A program made the position numbers and the translations under genes. The notes beneath the pieces were generated by a model. It ran no database searches. It saw only the letters and a program-made list of their open reading frames with translations, and was not told the origin of the DNA. Below, in pieces: positions 54,271 to 62,093 of a DNA stretch of 64,000 bases; position 1 is the first letter of the stretch; every line of letters starts with the position of its first letter. The DNA comes from Citrobacter amalonaticus Y19 (GTDB lineage: Bacteria; Pseudomonadota; Gammaproteobacteria; Enterobacterales; Enterobacteriaceae). The stretch lies in NCBI RefSeq assembly GCF_000981805.1, contig NZ_CP011132.1, positions 3,782,001 to 3,846,000 of the forward strand, in the 5' to 3' direction.

Positions 54271-54842
54271 GTAAAGCCAGACGTTGGGTTATCATTCTAC
54301 TGTCGTTGGCCGTGCTGGTGCTGATTGGTATTAACCTGGCCGATAAAGACGACACGGCTCAGGTGGCGGTGAATACAAGCGATCCGACCTACAAGAGCGA
54401 GCACACGGACACCGTTGTCTACAGTCCGGAAGGCGCGCTGAGCTATCGTTTGATCGCCCAACATGTTGAATATTATTCCGATCAGGCCGTTTCGTGGTTC
54501 ACGCAACCCGTGTTAACGACCTTTGATAAGGACAAGATCCCGACGTGGTCAATCAAGGCTGATAAAGCCAAGCTGACCGAGGATCGGATGCTGTATCTTT
54601 ATGGTCACGTTGAAGTCAACGCGCTGGTGCCTGACGCTCAACTTCGCAGAATTACCACCGATAACGCGCAGATCAATCTGGTGACGCAGGATGTTACCTC
54701 TGAAGACCTCGTCACGTTATACGGAACAACATTTAACTCCAGCGGACTGAAAATGCGCGGCAACTTACGCAGCAAGAACGCCGAGCTGATTGAAAAGGTT
54801 AGAACCTCCTATGAAATTCAAAACAAACAAACTCAGCCTTAA
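54267..54842 (+). CDS. lptC: LPS export system protein LptC
   Basis: A 191-residue bitopic protein with an N-terminal helix (WVIILLSLAVLVLIGINLA) and a periplasmic beta-jellyroll. It takes LPS from LptB2FG and passes it to LptA. The start overlaps the kdsC end and its last 32 bases overlap lptA, a compact arrangement shared with E. coli. Confidence 0.96.
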   Translation: MSKARRWVIILLSLAVLVLIGINLADKDDTAQVAVNTSDPTYKSEHTDTVVYSPEGALSYRLIAQHVEYYSDQAVSWFTQPVLTTFDKDKIPTWSIKADKAKLTEDRMLYLYGHVEVNALVPDAQLRRITTDNAQINLVTQDVTSEDLVTLYGTTFNSSGLKMRGNLRSKNAELIEKVRTSYEIQNKQTQP

Positions 54843-55359
54843 TCTTGTGCTTGCCAGCTCACTTCTGGCCGCCAGTATTCCGGCGTTCGCCGTCACCGGC
54901 GATACCGAACAGCCGATTCATATTGAATCGGATCAGCAGTCTCTGGACATGCTGGGCAACGTCGTGACCTTCACCGGTAATGTCATTGTGACCCAGGGCA
55001 CCATCAAAATTAACGCCGATAAAGTGGTCGTTACCCGTCCGGGCGGTGAAGAGGGTAAAGAGGTCATTGATGGCTTCGGCAACCCGGCCACCTTCTATCA
55101 AATGCAGGACAACGGTAAGCCGGTAAAAGGCCACGCGTCGAAAATGCATTATGAGCTGGCGAAAGACTTTGTCGTACTCACCGGCAATGCGTACCTGGAA
55201 CAGCTCGACAGCAACATCACCGGGGACAAAATTACCTATCTGGTGAAAGAACAGAAAATGCAGGCCTTCAGTGAGAAAGGCAAGCGTGTGACCACGGTTC
55301 TGGTTCCGTCGCAGTTGCAGGACAAAAACCAGGCCCCGGCTCAGAAGAAGAGTAACTAA
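54811..55359 (+). CDS. lptA: LPS periplasmic bridge protein LptA
   Basis: A 182-residue periplasmic beta-jellyroll protein that polymerises into the LPS bridge. The signal peptide ends IPAFA. Mature motifs are IHIESDQQSLDMLGNVVTFT and GTIKINADKVVVTRPGG. The start MKFKTNKLSL lies inside the lptC end; a second ATG seven codons upstream is not used. It is three residues shorter than E. coli, near the C-terminus. In E. coli a sigma-E promoter lies within the upstream genes. Confidence 0.96.
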   Translation: MKFKTNKLSLNLVLASSLLAASIPAFAVTGDTEQPIHIESDQQSLDMLGNVVTFTGNVIVTQGTIKINADKVVVTRPGGEEGKEVIDGFGNPATFYQMQDNGKPVKGHASKMHYELAKDFVVLTGNAYLEQLDSNITGDKITYLVKEQKMQAFSEKGKRVTTVLVPSQLQDKNQAPAQKKSN

Positions 55360-55365
55360 TTCGCT

Positions 55366-56091
55366 ATGGCAACATTAACTGCAAAGAATCTGGCGAAGGC
55401 CTACAAAGGCCGCCGCGTCGTGGAAGATGTCAGTCTGACCGTCAACTCGGGTGAGATTGTCGGTCTGCTTGGGCCAAATGGTGCGGGTAAAACCACCACC
55501 TTCTACATGGTCGTCGGTATTGTGCCGCGCGACGCCGGTAACATCATCATTGATGATGAAGACATCAGCCTGCTGCCACTGCACGCCCGCGCGCGCCGCG
55601 GGATTGGCTATCTGCCGCAGGAAGCATCGATTTTCCGCCGTCTGAGCGTGTTCGATAACCTGATGGCAGTACTGCAAATTCGTGACGATCTCTCCAGCGA
55701 ACAGCGTGAAGATCGGGCGAACGAGCTGATGGAAGAGTTCCACATTGAGCATCTGCGCGACAACATGGGCCAGTCGCTCTCCGGGGGGGAACGCCGCCGT
55801 GTGGAAATCGCCCGCGCGCTGGCCGCTAATCCGAAGTTTATCCTGCTGGATGAACCGTTTGCCGGCGTTGACCCCATCTCCGTTATCGATATCAAACGCA
55901 TTATTGAGCATCTGCGTGACAGCGGTCTCGGCGTGTTGATTACCGACCATAACGTCCGCGAAACGCTGGCCGTGTGTGAGCGAGCCTATATCGTGAGCCA
56001 GGGACACCTGATCGCGCACGGTACGCCGACAGAAATCCTGCAAGACGATCACGTTAAGCGCGTATACCTTGGGGAAGACTTCAGACTCTGA
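55366..56091 (+). CDS. lptB: LPS export ABC ATPase LptB
   Basis: A 241-residue ATPase of LptB2FG that drives LPS extraction from the inner membrane. Walker A GPNGAGKTTT, signature SLSGGERRR, Walker B FILLDEPFAGVDP and switch His in LITDHNVRE are all present. It begins six bases after lptA and is followed after 47 bases by rpoN. Confidence 0.98.
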   Translation: MATLTAKNLAKAYKGRRVVEDVSLTVNSGEIVGLLGPNGAGKTTTFYMVVGIVPRDAGNIIIDDEDISLLPLHARARRGIGYLPQEASIFRRLSVFDNLMAVLQIRDDLSSEQREDRANELMEEFHIEHLRDNMGQSLSGGERRRVEIARALAANPKFILLDEPFAGVDPISVIDIKRIIEHLRDSGLGVLITDHNVRETLAVCERAYIVSQGHLIAHGTPTEILQDDHVKRVYLGEDFRL

Positions 56092-56138
56092 TAGGGTAGA
56101 AGTTTGCGACGTCATAGCGGGAGAAAACGACTCTGAAC

Positions 56139-57572
56139 ATGAAGCAAGGTTTGCAACTCAGGCTGAGCCAGCAACTGGCGATGACGCCGCAACTACAACA
56201 GGCGATTCGTCTGTTGCAGTTGTCCACGCTGGAACTGCAGCAGGAACTCCAGCAGGCGCTGGAAAGTAATCCGTTGCTGGAGCAAACCGACCTTCACGAC
56301 GAAGTTGATACCCACGAAACGCAGGACAGTGAATCCCTGGATACTGCCGACGCCCTCGAACAAAAAGAGATGCCGGAAGAGTTACCGCTCGACGCCAGTT
56401 GGGATGAAATCTACACCGCCGGGACGCCATCGGGCACCAGCGGTGACTACATCGACGATGATCTGCCCGTTTATCAGGGTGAAACCACGCAAACCCTACA
56501 GGATTACCTGATGTGGCAGGTGGAGCTCACCCCGTTCTCTGATACCGACCGCGCAATTGCCACCTCGATTGTTGATGCCGTTGACGACACCGGCTATCTC
56601 ACCGTTTCGCTGGACGATATCCTTGAAAGCATGGGCAATGAAGAGGTGGGTCTTGACGAGGTTGAAGCCGTTCTCAAACGTATTCAGCGGTTTGATCCTG
56701 TTGGCGTGGCGGCAAAAGATCTGCGCGATTGCCTGCTAATCCAGCTCTCACAGTTCGACAACGCGACGCCCTTCCTTGAAGAAGCCCGACAGATCATCAG
56801 CGATCATCTCGATCTGCTGGCGAACCACGACTTCCGTACCCTGATGCGCGTCACGCGCCTCAAAGAAGAGGTACTCAAAGAAGCGGTCAATTTAATTCAG
56901 TCGCTCGATCCCCGCCCTGGTCAGTCGATCCAGACTGGCGAGCCGGAATACGTGATCCCGGATGTGCTGGTGCGTAAGCATAATGGTCACTGGATGGTTG
57001 AGCTCAACGGCGACAGCGTTCCCCGCCTGCAAATCAATCAGCACTACGCTGCAATGTGCAACGGTGGGCGCAATGACGCCGACAGCCAGTACATCCGCAG
57101 TAATTTGCAGGACGCAAAGTGGTTGATTAAAAGTCTGGAGAGCCGCAACGATACCCTGCTGCGCGTCAGTCGCTGCATCGTTGAACAGCAGCAAGCCTTC
57201 TTTGAGCAAGGCGAAGAGTTTATGAAACCGATGGTGCTGGCGGATATCGCCCAGGCCGTTGAGATGCACGAGTCGACCATTTCTCGTGTGACCACGCAGA
57301 AGTATCTGCACAGTCCACGCGGCATTTTTGAACTGAAGTATTTTTTCTCCAGCCATGTGAATACCGAGGGGGGTGGCGAAGCGTCCTCCACGGCGATCCG
57401 CGCACTGGTGAAGAAGTTGATTGCGGCGGAAAACCCCGCGAAGCCTTTGAGCGACAGCAAGCTAACATCAATGTTGTCGGAACAAGGCATCATGGTGGCG
57501 CGCCGCACCGTTGCGAAGTACCGAGAGTCTTTATCCATTCCGCCGTCAAACCAGCGCAAACAACTGGTTTGA
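56139..57572 (+). CDS. rpoN: RNA polymerase sigma-54 factor RpoN
   Basis: A 477-residue alternative sigma factor for nitrogen and other enhancer-dependent promoters. Order: Gln/Leu-rich activator-interacting region I (LQLRLSQQLAMTPQLQQAIR), acidic region II (about 50-110), core-binding domain, and the C-terminal helix-turn-helix and RpoN box (ARRTVAKYRESL). Length equals E. coli. It leads the rpoN-hpf-ptsN-rapZ-npr operon. Confidence 0.98.
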   Translation: MKQGLQLRLSQQLAMTPQLQQAIRLLQLSTLELQQELQQALESNPLLEQTDLHDEVDTHETQDSESLDTADALEQKEMPEELPLDASWDEIYTAGTPSGTSGDYIDDDLPVYQGETTQTLQDYLMWQVELTPFSDTDRAIATSIVDAVDDTGYLTVSLDDILESMGNEEVGLDEVEAVLKRIQRFDPVGVAAKDLRDCLLIQLSQFDNATPFLEEARQIISDHLDLLANHDFRTLMRVTRLKEEVLKEAVNLIQSLDPRPGQSIQTGEPEYVIPDVLVRKHNGHWMVELNGDSVPRLQINQHYAAMCNGGRNDADSQYIRSNLQDAKWLIKSLESRNDTLLRVSRCIVEQQQAFFEQGEEFMKPMVLADIAQAVEMHESTISRVTTQKYLHSPRGIFELKYFFSSHVNTEGGGEASSTAIRALVKKLIAAENPAKPLSDSKLTSMLSEQGIMVARRTVAKYRESLSIPPSNQRKQLV

Positions 57573-57594
57573 CCCAACCGATAAGGAAGACACT

Positions 57595-57882
57595 ATGCAG
57601 CTCAACATCACTGGAAACAACGTCGAGATCACAGAAGCCCTGCGTGACTTTGTGAATACCAAGTTCGCTAAACTCGAACAGTATTTCGACAGGATCAATC
57701 AGGTCTATATTGTGTTGAAAGTGGAGAAAGTCACCCACATCTCGGATGCAACACTGCATGTAAACGGTGGCGAAATTCACGCCAGCGCGGAAGGTCAGGA
57801 TATGTACGCGGCCATTGATGGCCTGATTGATAAGCTGGCAAGACAGCTCACTAAACACAAAGATAAATTGAAACAACACTAA
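57595..57882 (+). CDS. hpf: ribosome hibernation promoting factor HPF (short form)
   Basis: A 95-residue stationary-phase factor that binds the 30S decoding channel and promotes 100S dimers. MQLNITGNNVEITEALRDFV and GGEIHASAEGQDMYAAIDGL are family segments. It has the short length of enteric HPF, without the dimerisation tail of long HPF. An AAGGAAG sits before the ATG, 22 bases after rpoN. Confidence 0.97.
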   Translation: MQLNITGNNVEITEALRDFVNTKFAKLEQYFDRINQVYIVLKVEKVTHISDATLHVNGGEIHASAEGQDMYAAIDGLIDKLARQLTKHKDKLKQH

Positions 57883-57997
57883 TTGTCCGGGCAGTTAGCG
57901 GGTGCAGGACGGCCTGTTGTGCAGAACAACAGGCCATTTGTACAGTTAGCGCTCCGAACTTGTCCCACCGTTGTGCGGCAGGTTCTTAGGTGAAATT

Positions 57998-58489
57998 ATG
58001 ATAAATAACGATACGTCTCTACAATTGAGCAGTGTACTTAACCAGGAATGTACTCGCAGTGCCGTTCACTGCCAGAGCAAAAAACGCGCGCTGGAAATCA
58101 TCAGTGAACTGGCGGCAAAACAGCTTAGTTTACCGCCGCAGGTTGTTTTTGAAGCGATCCTGACGCGCGAAAAAATGGGCAGTACCGGCATCGGCAATGG
58201 GATAGCCATCCCACACGGCAAGCTGGAAGAAGATACCCTGCGCGCCGTCGGCGTGTTTGTGCAACTGGAAACGCCCATCGCCTTCGACGCGATTGATAAT
58301 CAACCCGTCGATCTGCTTTTTGCCCTGCTGGTGCCTGCGGATCAAACCAAAACGCACCTGCATACGTTATCACTGGTGGCTAAGCGTCTGGCGGATAAAA
58401 CCATCTGCCGTCGACTGCGCGCCGCACAAAGCGATGAAGAGTTGTATCAAATCATCACTGACACCGAAGGCGGTCAGGATGAAGCGTAA
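57998..58489 (+). CDS. ptsN: nitrogen PTS enzyme IIA-Ntr (PtsN)
   Basis: A 163-residue regulatory phosphocarrier of the nitrogen PTS with phosphorylated His73 in GIAIPHGKLEED. In E. coli it controls potassium uptake (TrkA, KdpD) and other processes according to phosphorylation by Npr. The start MINNDTSLQLSS follows TTAGGTG. It lies downstream of hpf with a 115-base gap. Confidence 0.96.
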   Translation: MINNDTSLQLSSVLNQECTRSAVHCQSKKRALEIISELAAKQLSLPPQVVFEAILTREKMGSTGIGNGIAIPHGKLEEDTLRAVGVFVQLETPIAFDAIDNQPVDLLFALLVPADQTKTHLHTLSLVAKRLADKTICRRLRAAQSDEELYQIITDTEGGQDEA

Positions 58490-58522
58490 CTCCCCTTTTG
58501 CCGTGGTGAGGAGAAACAGTAC

Positions 58523-59377
58523 ATGGTACTGATGATCGTCAGCGGTCGTTCAGGGTCAGGTAAATCTGTTGCCCTGCGCGCGCTGGAAGATATGGGCTTT
58601 TACTGCGTGGATAACCTCCCCGTGGTGCTGTTACCCGATCTGGCACGCACGCTTGCCGAACGCCAGATTTCGGCAGCCGTCAGCATTGACGTACGCAATA
58701 TGCCAGAGTCGCCAGAAATTTTTGAGCAGGCAATGAACAACCTGCCCGAGGCGTTCTCGCCGCAGCTGCTGTTTCTTGATGCCGATCGCAACACGTTGAT
58801 TCGTCGCTATAGCGATACGCGTCGTCTGCACCCCCTCTCCAGCAAAAACCTGTCGCTGGAGAGCGCCATCGATCAGGAAAGTGACCTGCTGGAACCGCTG
58901 CGTTCTCGCGCCGACCTGATTGTCGACACCTCAGAAATGTCGGTGCACGAGCTGGCAGAAATGCTGCGGACTCGCCTGCTGGGTAAACGCGAGCGTGAAC
59001 TCACGATGGTGTTTGAGTCCTTCGGCTTTAAGCACGGGATCCCCATTGATGCCGATTACGTCTTCGACGTACGCTTCCTGCCGAACCCGCACTGGGACCC
59101 GAAACTGCGTCCAATGACCGGCCTCGACAAACCTGTTGCCGCCTTCCTCGACAGGCACACAGAAGTACACAATTTTATCTACCAGACTCGCAGCTATCTT
59201 GAGCTATGGTTACCCATGCTGGAGACCAACAACCGTAGCTATCTGACCGTTGCTATCGGTTGTACCGGCGGGAAACACCGTTCGGTGTATATTGCAGAAC
59301 AGCTGGCAGACTACTTCCGCTCACGCGGTAAAAACGTACAGTCACGCCATCGTACGCTGGAAAAACGCAAAACATGA
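58523..59377 (+). CDS. rapZ: RNase adapter protein RapZ
   Basis: A 284-residue protein with N-terminal Walker A GRSGSGKS (8-15) and a C-terminal RNA-binding domain (TVAIGCTGGKHRSVYIAEQL). In E. coli it senses glucosamine-6-phosphate and hands sRNA GlmZ to RNase E, thereby tuning glmS. Its stop overlaps the npr start by four bases (ATGA). Confidence 0.97.
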   Translation: MVLMIVSGRSGSGKSVALRALEDMGFYCVDNLPVVLLPDLARTLAERQISAAVSIDVRNMPESPEIFEQAMNNLPEAFSPQLLFLDADRNTLIRRYSDTRRLHPLSSKNLSLESAIDQESDLLEPLRSRADLIVDTSEMSVHELAEMLRTRLLGKRERELTMVFESFGFKHGIPIDADYVFDVRFLPNPHWDPKLRPMTGLDKPVAAFLDRHTEVHNFIYQTRSYLELWLPMLETNNRSYLTVAIGCTGGKHRSVYIAEQLADYFRSRGKNVQSRHRTLEKRKT

Positions 59378-59646
59378 CCGTGAAGCAAACTGTTGAAATC
59401 ACGAACAAGCTGGGCATGCATGCCCGGCCAGCAATGAAGCTCTTTGAACTCATGCAGGGATTTGATGCGGAAGTCCTGCTACGAAATGATGAAGGCACCG
59501 AAGCGGAAGCCAACAGCGTCATCGCATTGCTGATGCTGGACTCCGCCAAAGGCCGACAAATTGAGATTGAAGCCTCGGGTCCACAAGAGGTCGAAGCGCT
59601 GGCCGCCGTCATCGCCCTGTTCAATTCAGGATTCGACGAAGACTAA
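59374..59646 (+). CDS. npr: phosphocarrier protein NPr (PtsO)
   Basis: A 90-residue HPr-like carrier of the nitrogen PTS, phosphorylated at His16 (NKLGMHARPAMKLFEL) by PtsP and donating to PtsN. The second family segment SVIALLMLDSAKGRQIEIEA is present. It is the last gene of the rpoN operon, coupled to rapZ by overlap, with a terminator 30 bases on. Confidence 0.97.
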   Translation: MTVKQTVEITNKLGMHARPAMKLFELMQGFDAEVLLRNDEGTEAEANSVIALLMLDSAKGRQIEIEASGPQEVEALAAVIALFNSGFDED

Positions 59647-59676
59647 GCGTTCACGTCCGACGGACATCGTCACAGA

Positions 59677-59698
59677 AAACGCCATCCGGCGTTTTTTT
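59677..59698 (+). terminator. terminator of the rpoN-npr operon
   Basis: AAAACGCC / GGCGTTTT with a 4-base loop, followed by eight T in all, about 30 bases after npr. Confidence 0.88.
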
Positions 59699-59752
59699 TA
59701 TTTTTTACCCTCCTGCCTGTGCAATTCGTGCGCTTTTTAGATTAAGGATTAC

Positions 59753-59769
59753 CTTAAGAAAACCTTAAG
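59753..59769 (+). promoter_or_regulatory. BasR (PmrA) box upstream of yrbL
   Basis: CTTAAG-N5-CTTAAG, an exact fit to the BasR/PmrA direct-repeat consensus YTTAAK-N5-YTTAAK. A third similar hexamer (ATTAAG) lies just upstream at 59741. E. coli yrbL has been linked to BasSR control. Confidence 0.7.
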
Positions 59770-59775
59770 CAAAGT

Positions 59776-59809
59776 TGTTTAGGTTTCATTTAACCTGAGT
59801 GTTCATACT
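59776..59809 (+). promoter_or_regulatory. PhoP box and -10 of yrbL
   Basis: TGTTTA-N5-CATTTA matches the PhoP direct repeat (TGTTTA at 11-bp pitch) and sits in the -35 position. CATACT, 11 bases later, serves as -10. yrbL is a known PhoPQ target in E. coli. Confidence 0.7.
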
Positions 59810-59845
59810 GGATTATTGTCAGTAAATATTTCCAGGATATCACTC

Positions 59846-60478
59846 ATGATTCGTTTATCAGCAGAGACTCCCCTGGGCACCGGACGACATCGTAAGTGCT
59901 ATGCGCATCCGGATGATGCTCAGCGTTGTATTAAGATTGTTTACAACAGTGGCCAGGGCGGCGACAAAGAGACACAGCGCGAGCTGAAGTACTATGCGCA
60001 TCTCTCTCGCTACCTGAAAGACTGGAGCGGTATCCCACGCTATTACGGCACGGTAGAGACCGACTGCGGAACGGGTTACGTTTACGATGTGATTGCCGAT
60101 TACGACGGCAAGCCGTCCGTCACTCTCACCGAGTTTGCCAAACAATGTCGTTACGAAGACGACTTTGCCGTGCTACGTCAGATGCTGAAGAAGCTAAGAC
60201 GCTACCTGCGTGACAACCATATCGTTACCATGACGCTGAAACCACAAAACGTTCTCTGTCACCGTATCAGCGAATCGGAAGTGGTGCCGGTGGTTTGCGA
60301 TAACATTGGTGAAGGGACGTTAATCCCGCTGGCGACCTGGTCAAAATGGTTCTGCCGTCGTAAGCAGGAAAGATTGTGGCAGCGTTTTATCGCCCAACCG
60401 GTCCTGGCCGTCGCGCTGGAAAGAAACGCCCAACCGAAAGAACACGGCAGTTTGTCGCTCTCTTCGCGCGAGGCTTAA
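59846..60478 (+). CDS. yrbL: PhoP/BasR-regulated kinase-like protein YrbL
   Basis: A 210-residue protein with a reduced protein-kinase-like fold. GTGRHRKCYAHPDDAQRCIKI resembles a nucleotide-binding N-lobe, and DNHIVTMTLKPQNVLCH resembles a catalytic loop (HRD-like position altered to MTLKPQN). Function is unknown. The ATG of MIRLSAETPLG is used. The conserved regulation by low magnesium and cationic peptides (PhoP and BasR boxes upstream) suggests an envelope-stress role. It is convergent with mtgA, eight bases apart. Confidence 0.92.
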   Translation: MIRLSAETPLGTGRHRKCYAHPDDAQRCIKIVYNSGQGGDKETQRELKYYAHLSRYLKDWSGIPRYYGTVETDCGTGYVYDVIADYDGKPSVTLTEFAKQCRYEDDFAVLRQMLKKLRRYLRDNHIVTMTLKPQNVLCHRISESEVVPVVCDNIGEGTLIPLATWSKWFCRRKQERLWQRFIAQPVLAVALERNAQPKEHGSLSLSSREA

Positions 60479-60485
60479 TGCAGAT

Positions 60486-61205
60486 TTAATGCAGGTGGTG
60501 GCGGGTCATAAACGACTCCCCGCCCAACTGCCGCATTTGACGCAGTATCCACGCCTGACGGCTACGTACATAGCCTGAGGGCGCAGCGGCCTTAAAGCGC
60601 AGAGGATTGGGCAATACGGCAGCAAGCAGCGCCGCTTCTGACTGGGTTAATCGGCTGGCCGGTTTGCCAAAATAGCGCTGTGCTGCGGCTTCCACGCCAA
60701 ATACGCCATCACCAAACTCCGCGATATTCAGGTAAACGGTGAGGATCCGCTTCTTGCTCCAGACGGTCTCAACGCCGACCGTAAGCCCGGCTTCCAGCCC
60801 TTTACGCAGCCAACTACGACCATCCCAGAGAAAGAGATTCTTAACGGTCTGCTGTGACAACGTCGAGGCACCGCGAATACGGTTTTCATTACGCTCGTTA
60901 TGTGACAACGCCTTCTCGATGGCGGCGACGTCAAAACCCCAGTGGTCCGGGAAGGTCTGGTCTTCTGCGGCAATCACCGCGAGTCCCATCCACGGTGAGA
61001 TCTCATCCATGCTCACCCAGTCGGAATGGGCAACATAGCCAAAATCGCCCTGTAACCAGGCACCAATCTGCCGCTCGACCATCACCGCCGAAAAGGGAAC
61101 GGGCACCACGCTGAACAGCGCAATGCCACCTCCCCAGAACACAGCGAGAACGATCACAACACGCCACATCACCTGCCGCAGAAAGGCGAAAACCCCTTTT
61201 TTCAT
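60486..61205 (-). CDS. mtgA: monofunctional peptidoglycan glycosyltransferase MtgA
   Basis: A 239-residue inner-membrane GT51 enzyme that polymerises lipid II. One N-terminal helix (WRVVIVLAVFWGGGIALFSVV) is followed by the catalytic motifs VIAAEDQTFPDHWGFD and RGASTLSQQTVKNLFLW, and by KKRILTVYLNIAEFGDGVFG. Its start overlaps the elbB stop by four bases, so the two are coupled. Confidence 0.96.
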   Translation of the reverse strand: MKKGVFAFLRQVMWRVVIVLAVFWGGGIALFSVVPVPFSAVMVERQIGAWLQGDFGYVAHSDWVSMDEISPWMGLAVIAAEDQTFPDHWGFDVAAIEKALSHNERNENRIRGASTLSQQTVKNLFLWDGRSWLRKGLEAGLTVGVETVWSKKRILTVYLNIAEFGDGVFGVEAAAQRYFGKPASRLTQSEAALLAAVLPNPLRFKAAAPSGYVRSRQAWILRQMRQLGGESFMTRHHLH

Positions 61206-61855
61206 TCCGCCAGAACCAGCACGCGTGATACCAGTTTTTCGATACCCATTGCCGCCTGAGCGATATCCTGCGCCAGCATATAGGCAGGCGTAGTGACGAT
61301 TTTATTGTCTTCATCAACGACAATATCATCAACCGGGCACGGCACATGCTCCGCCCCCATCTCTTCCAGCACTTCTGCCGTATCAATATCGGTGCCGATC
61401 GTCAAACGCAGCGGGAAGTCGAAGATTTTCGGCAGCATGGCCGGGGCGATACACATAAAACCCAACGGCTTACCAGACTGGTGCATCGCCAACGCGAGCC
61501 CGGCTAAATCCGGATCCACCCGGCATTCGCTGCCGAGGCTTGCAAAGTTGCTCAAATTTTTGGCTGCGCCAAAACCACCAGGGACAATCAGCGCATCAAG
61601 GTCCGTCGAAACGGCCTGAGAAAGCGGACGAATATTGCCGCGCGTAATGCGAGCCGCTTCGATCAGCACATTGCGGGTTTCCGCCATCGGATCGCCCGTC
61701 AGATGATTAATCACATCAACCTGCGCTTTGTCGGGCGCGAAGCAGACGGCCTGCGCACCGCTGCGGGCAATGGCCAGCAACGTCAGTACGGCTTCATGAA
61801 TTTCAGCACCGTCATACACACCGCATCCGCTAAGAACTACGCCAATTTTTTTCAT
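61202..61855 (-). CDS. elbB: DJ-1/PfpI-family glyoxalase ElbB
   Basis: A 217-residue protein of the DJ-1/ThiJ/PfpI class (KKIGVVLSGCGVYDGAEIHE, LDALIVPGGFGAAKNLSNFA, GKPLGFMCIAPAM). Glyoxalase activity is reported for E. coli ElbB. The nucleophile-elbow Cys is in GFMCIAP. It is upstream of and coupled to mtgA. The 228-base gap to arcB contains the ArcZ sRNA. Confidence 0.95.
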   Translation of the reverse strand: MKKIGVVLSGCGVYDGAEIHEAVLTLLAIARSGAQAVCFAPDKAQVDVINHLTGDPMAETRNVLIEAARITRGNIRPLSQAVSTDLDALIVPGGFGAAKNLSNFASLGSECRVDPDLAGLALAMHQSGKPLGFMCIAPAMLPKIFDFPLRLTIGTDIDTAEVLEEMGAEHVPCPVDDIVVDEDNKIVTTPAYMLAQDIAQAAMGIEKLVSRVLVLAE

Positions 61856-61972
61856 TCAAATGTCCTTTTCACCACTGTCTGCAGCACATTAATAATTGTG
61901 ATTAAAATGCTACGCTTCACACATTTAACTGATTCATGTAACAAAGCATTTAAGATTTGCTATCTTAACTGC

Positions 61973-62093
61973 GTGCGGCCCGAATTTAAGCGCTGCGCCT
62001 TTTAAATCACAATTATAACTTACGGCGCAGCCACGATTTCCCTGGTGTTGGCGCAGTATTCGCGCACCCCGGTCAAGCCGGGGTCATTTTTTT
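61973..62093 (+). ncRNA. arcZ: small regulatory RNA ArcZ
   Basis: Hfq-dependent sRNA that activates rpoS and represses flhDC in E. coli. The conserved 3' half (GATTTCCCTGGTGTTGGCGC, with the seed TTTCCCTGGTGTTGG) is intact, followed by a CACCCCGG / CCGGGGT terminator stem and seven T. It begins GTGCGGCC, as in E. coli. The 5' half differs from E. coli, where the precursor is removed by processing. It is transcribed opposite to arcB and its end overlaps the arcB 3' end by about 10 bases. Confidence 0.9.
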
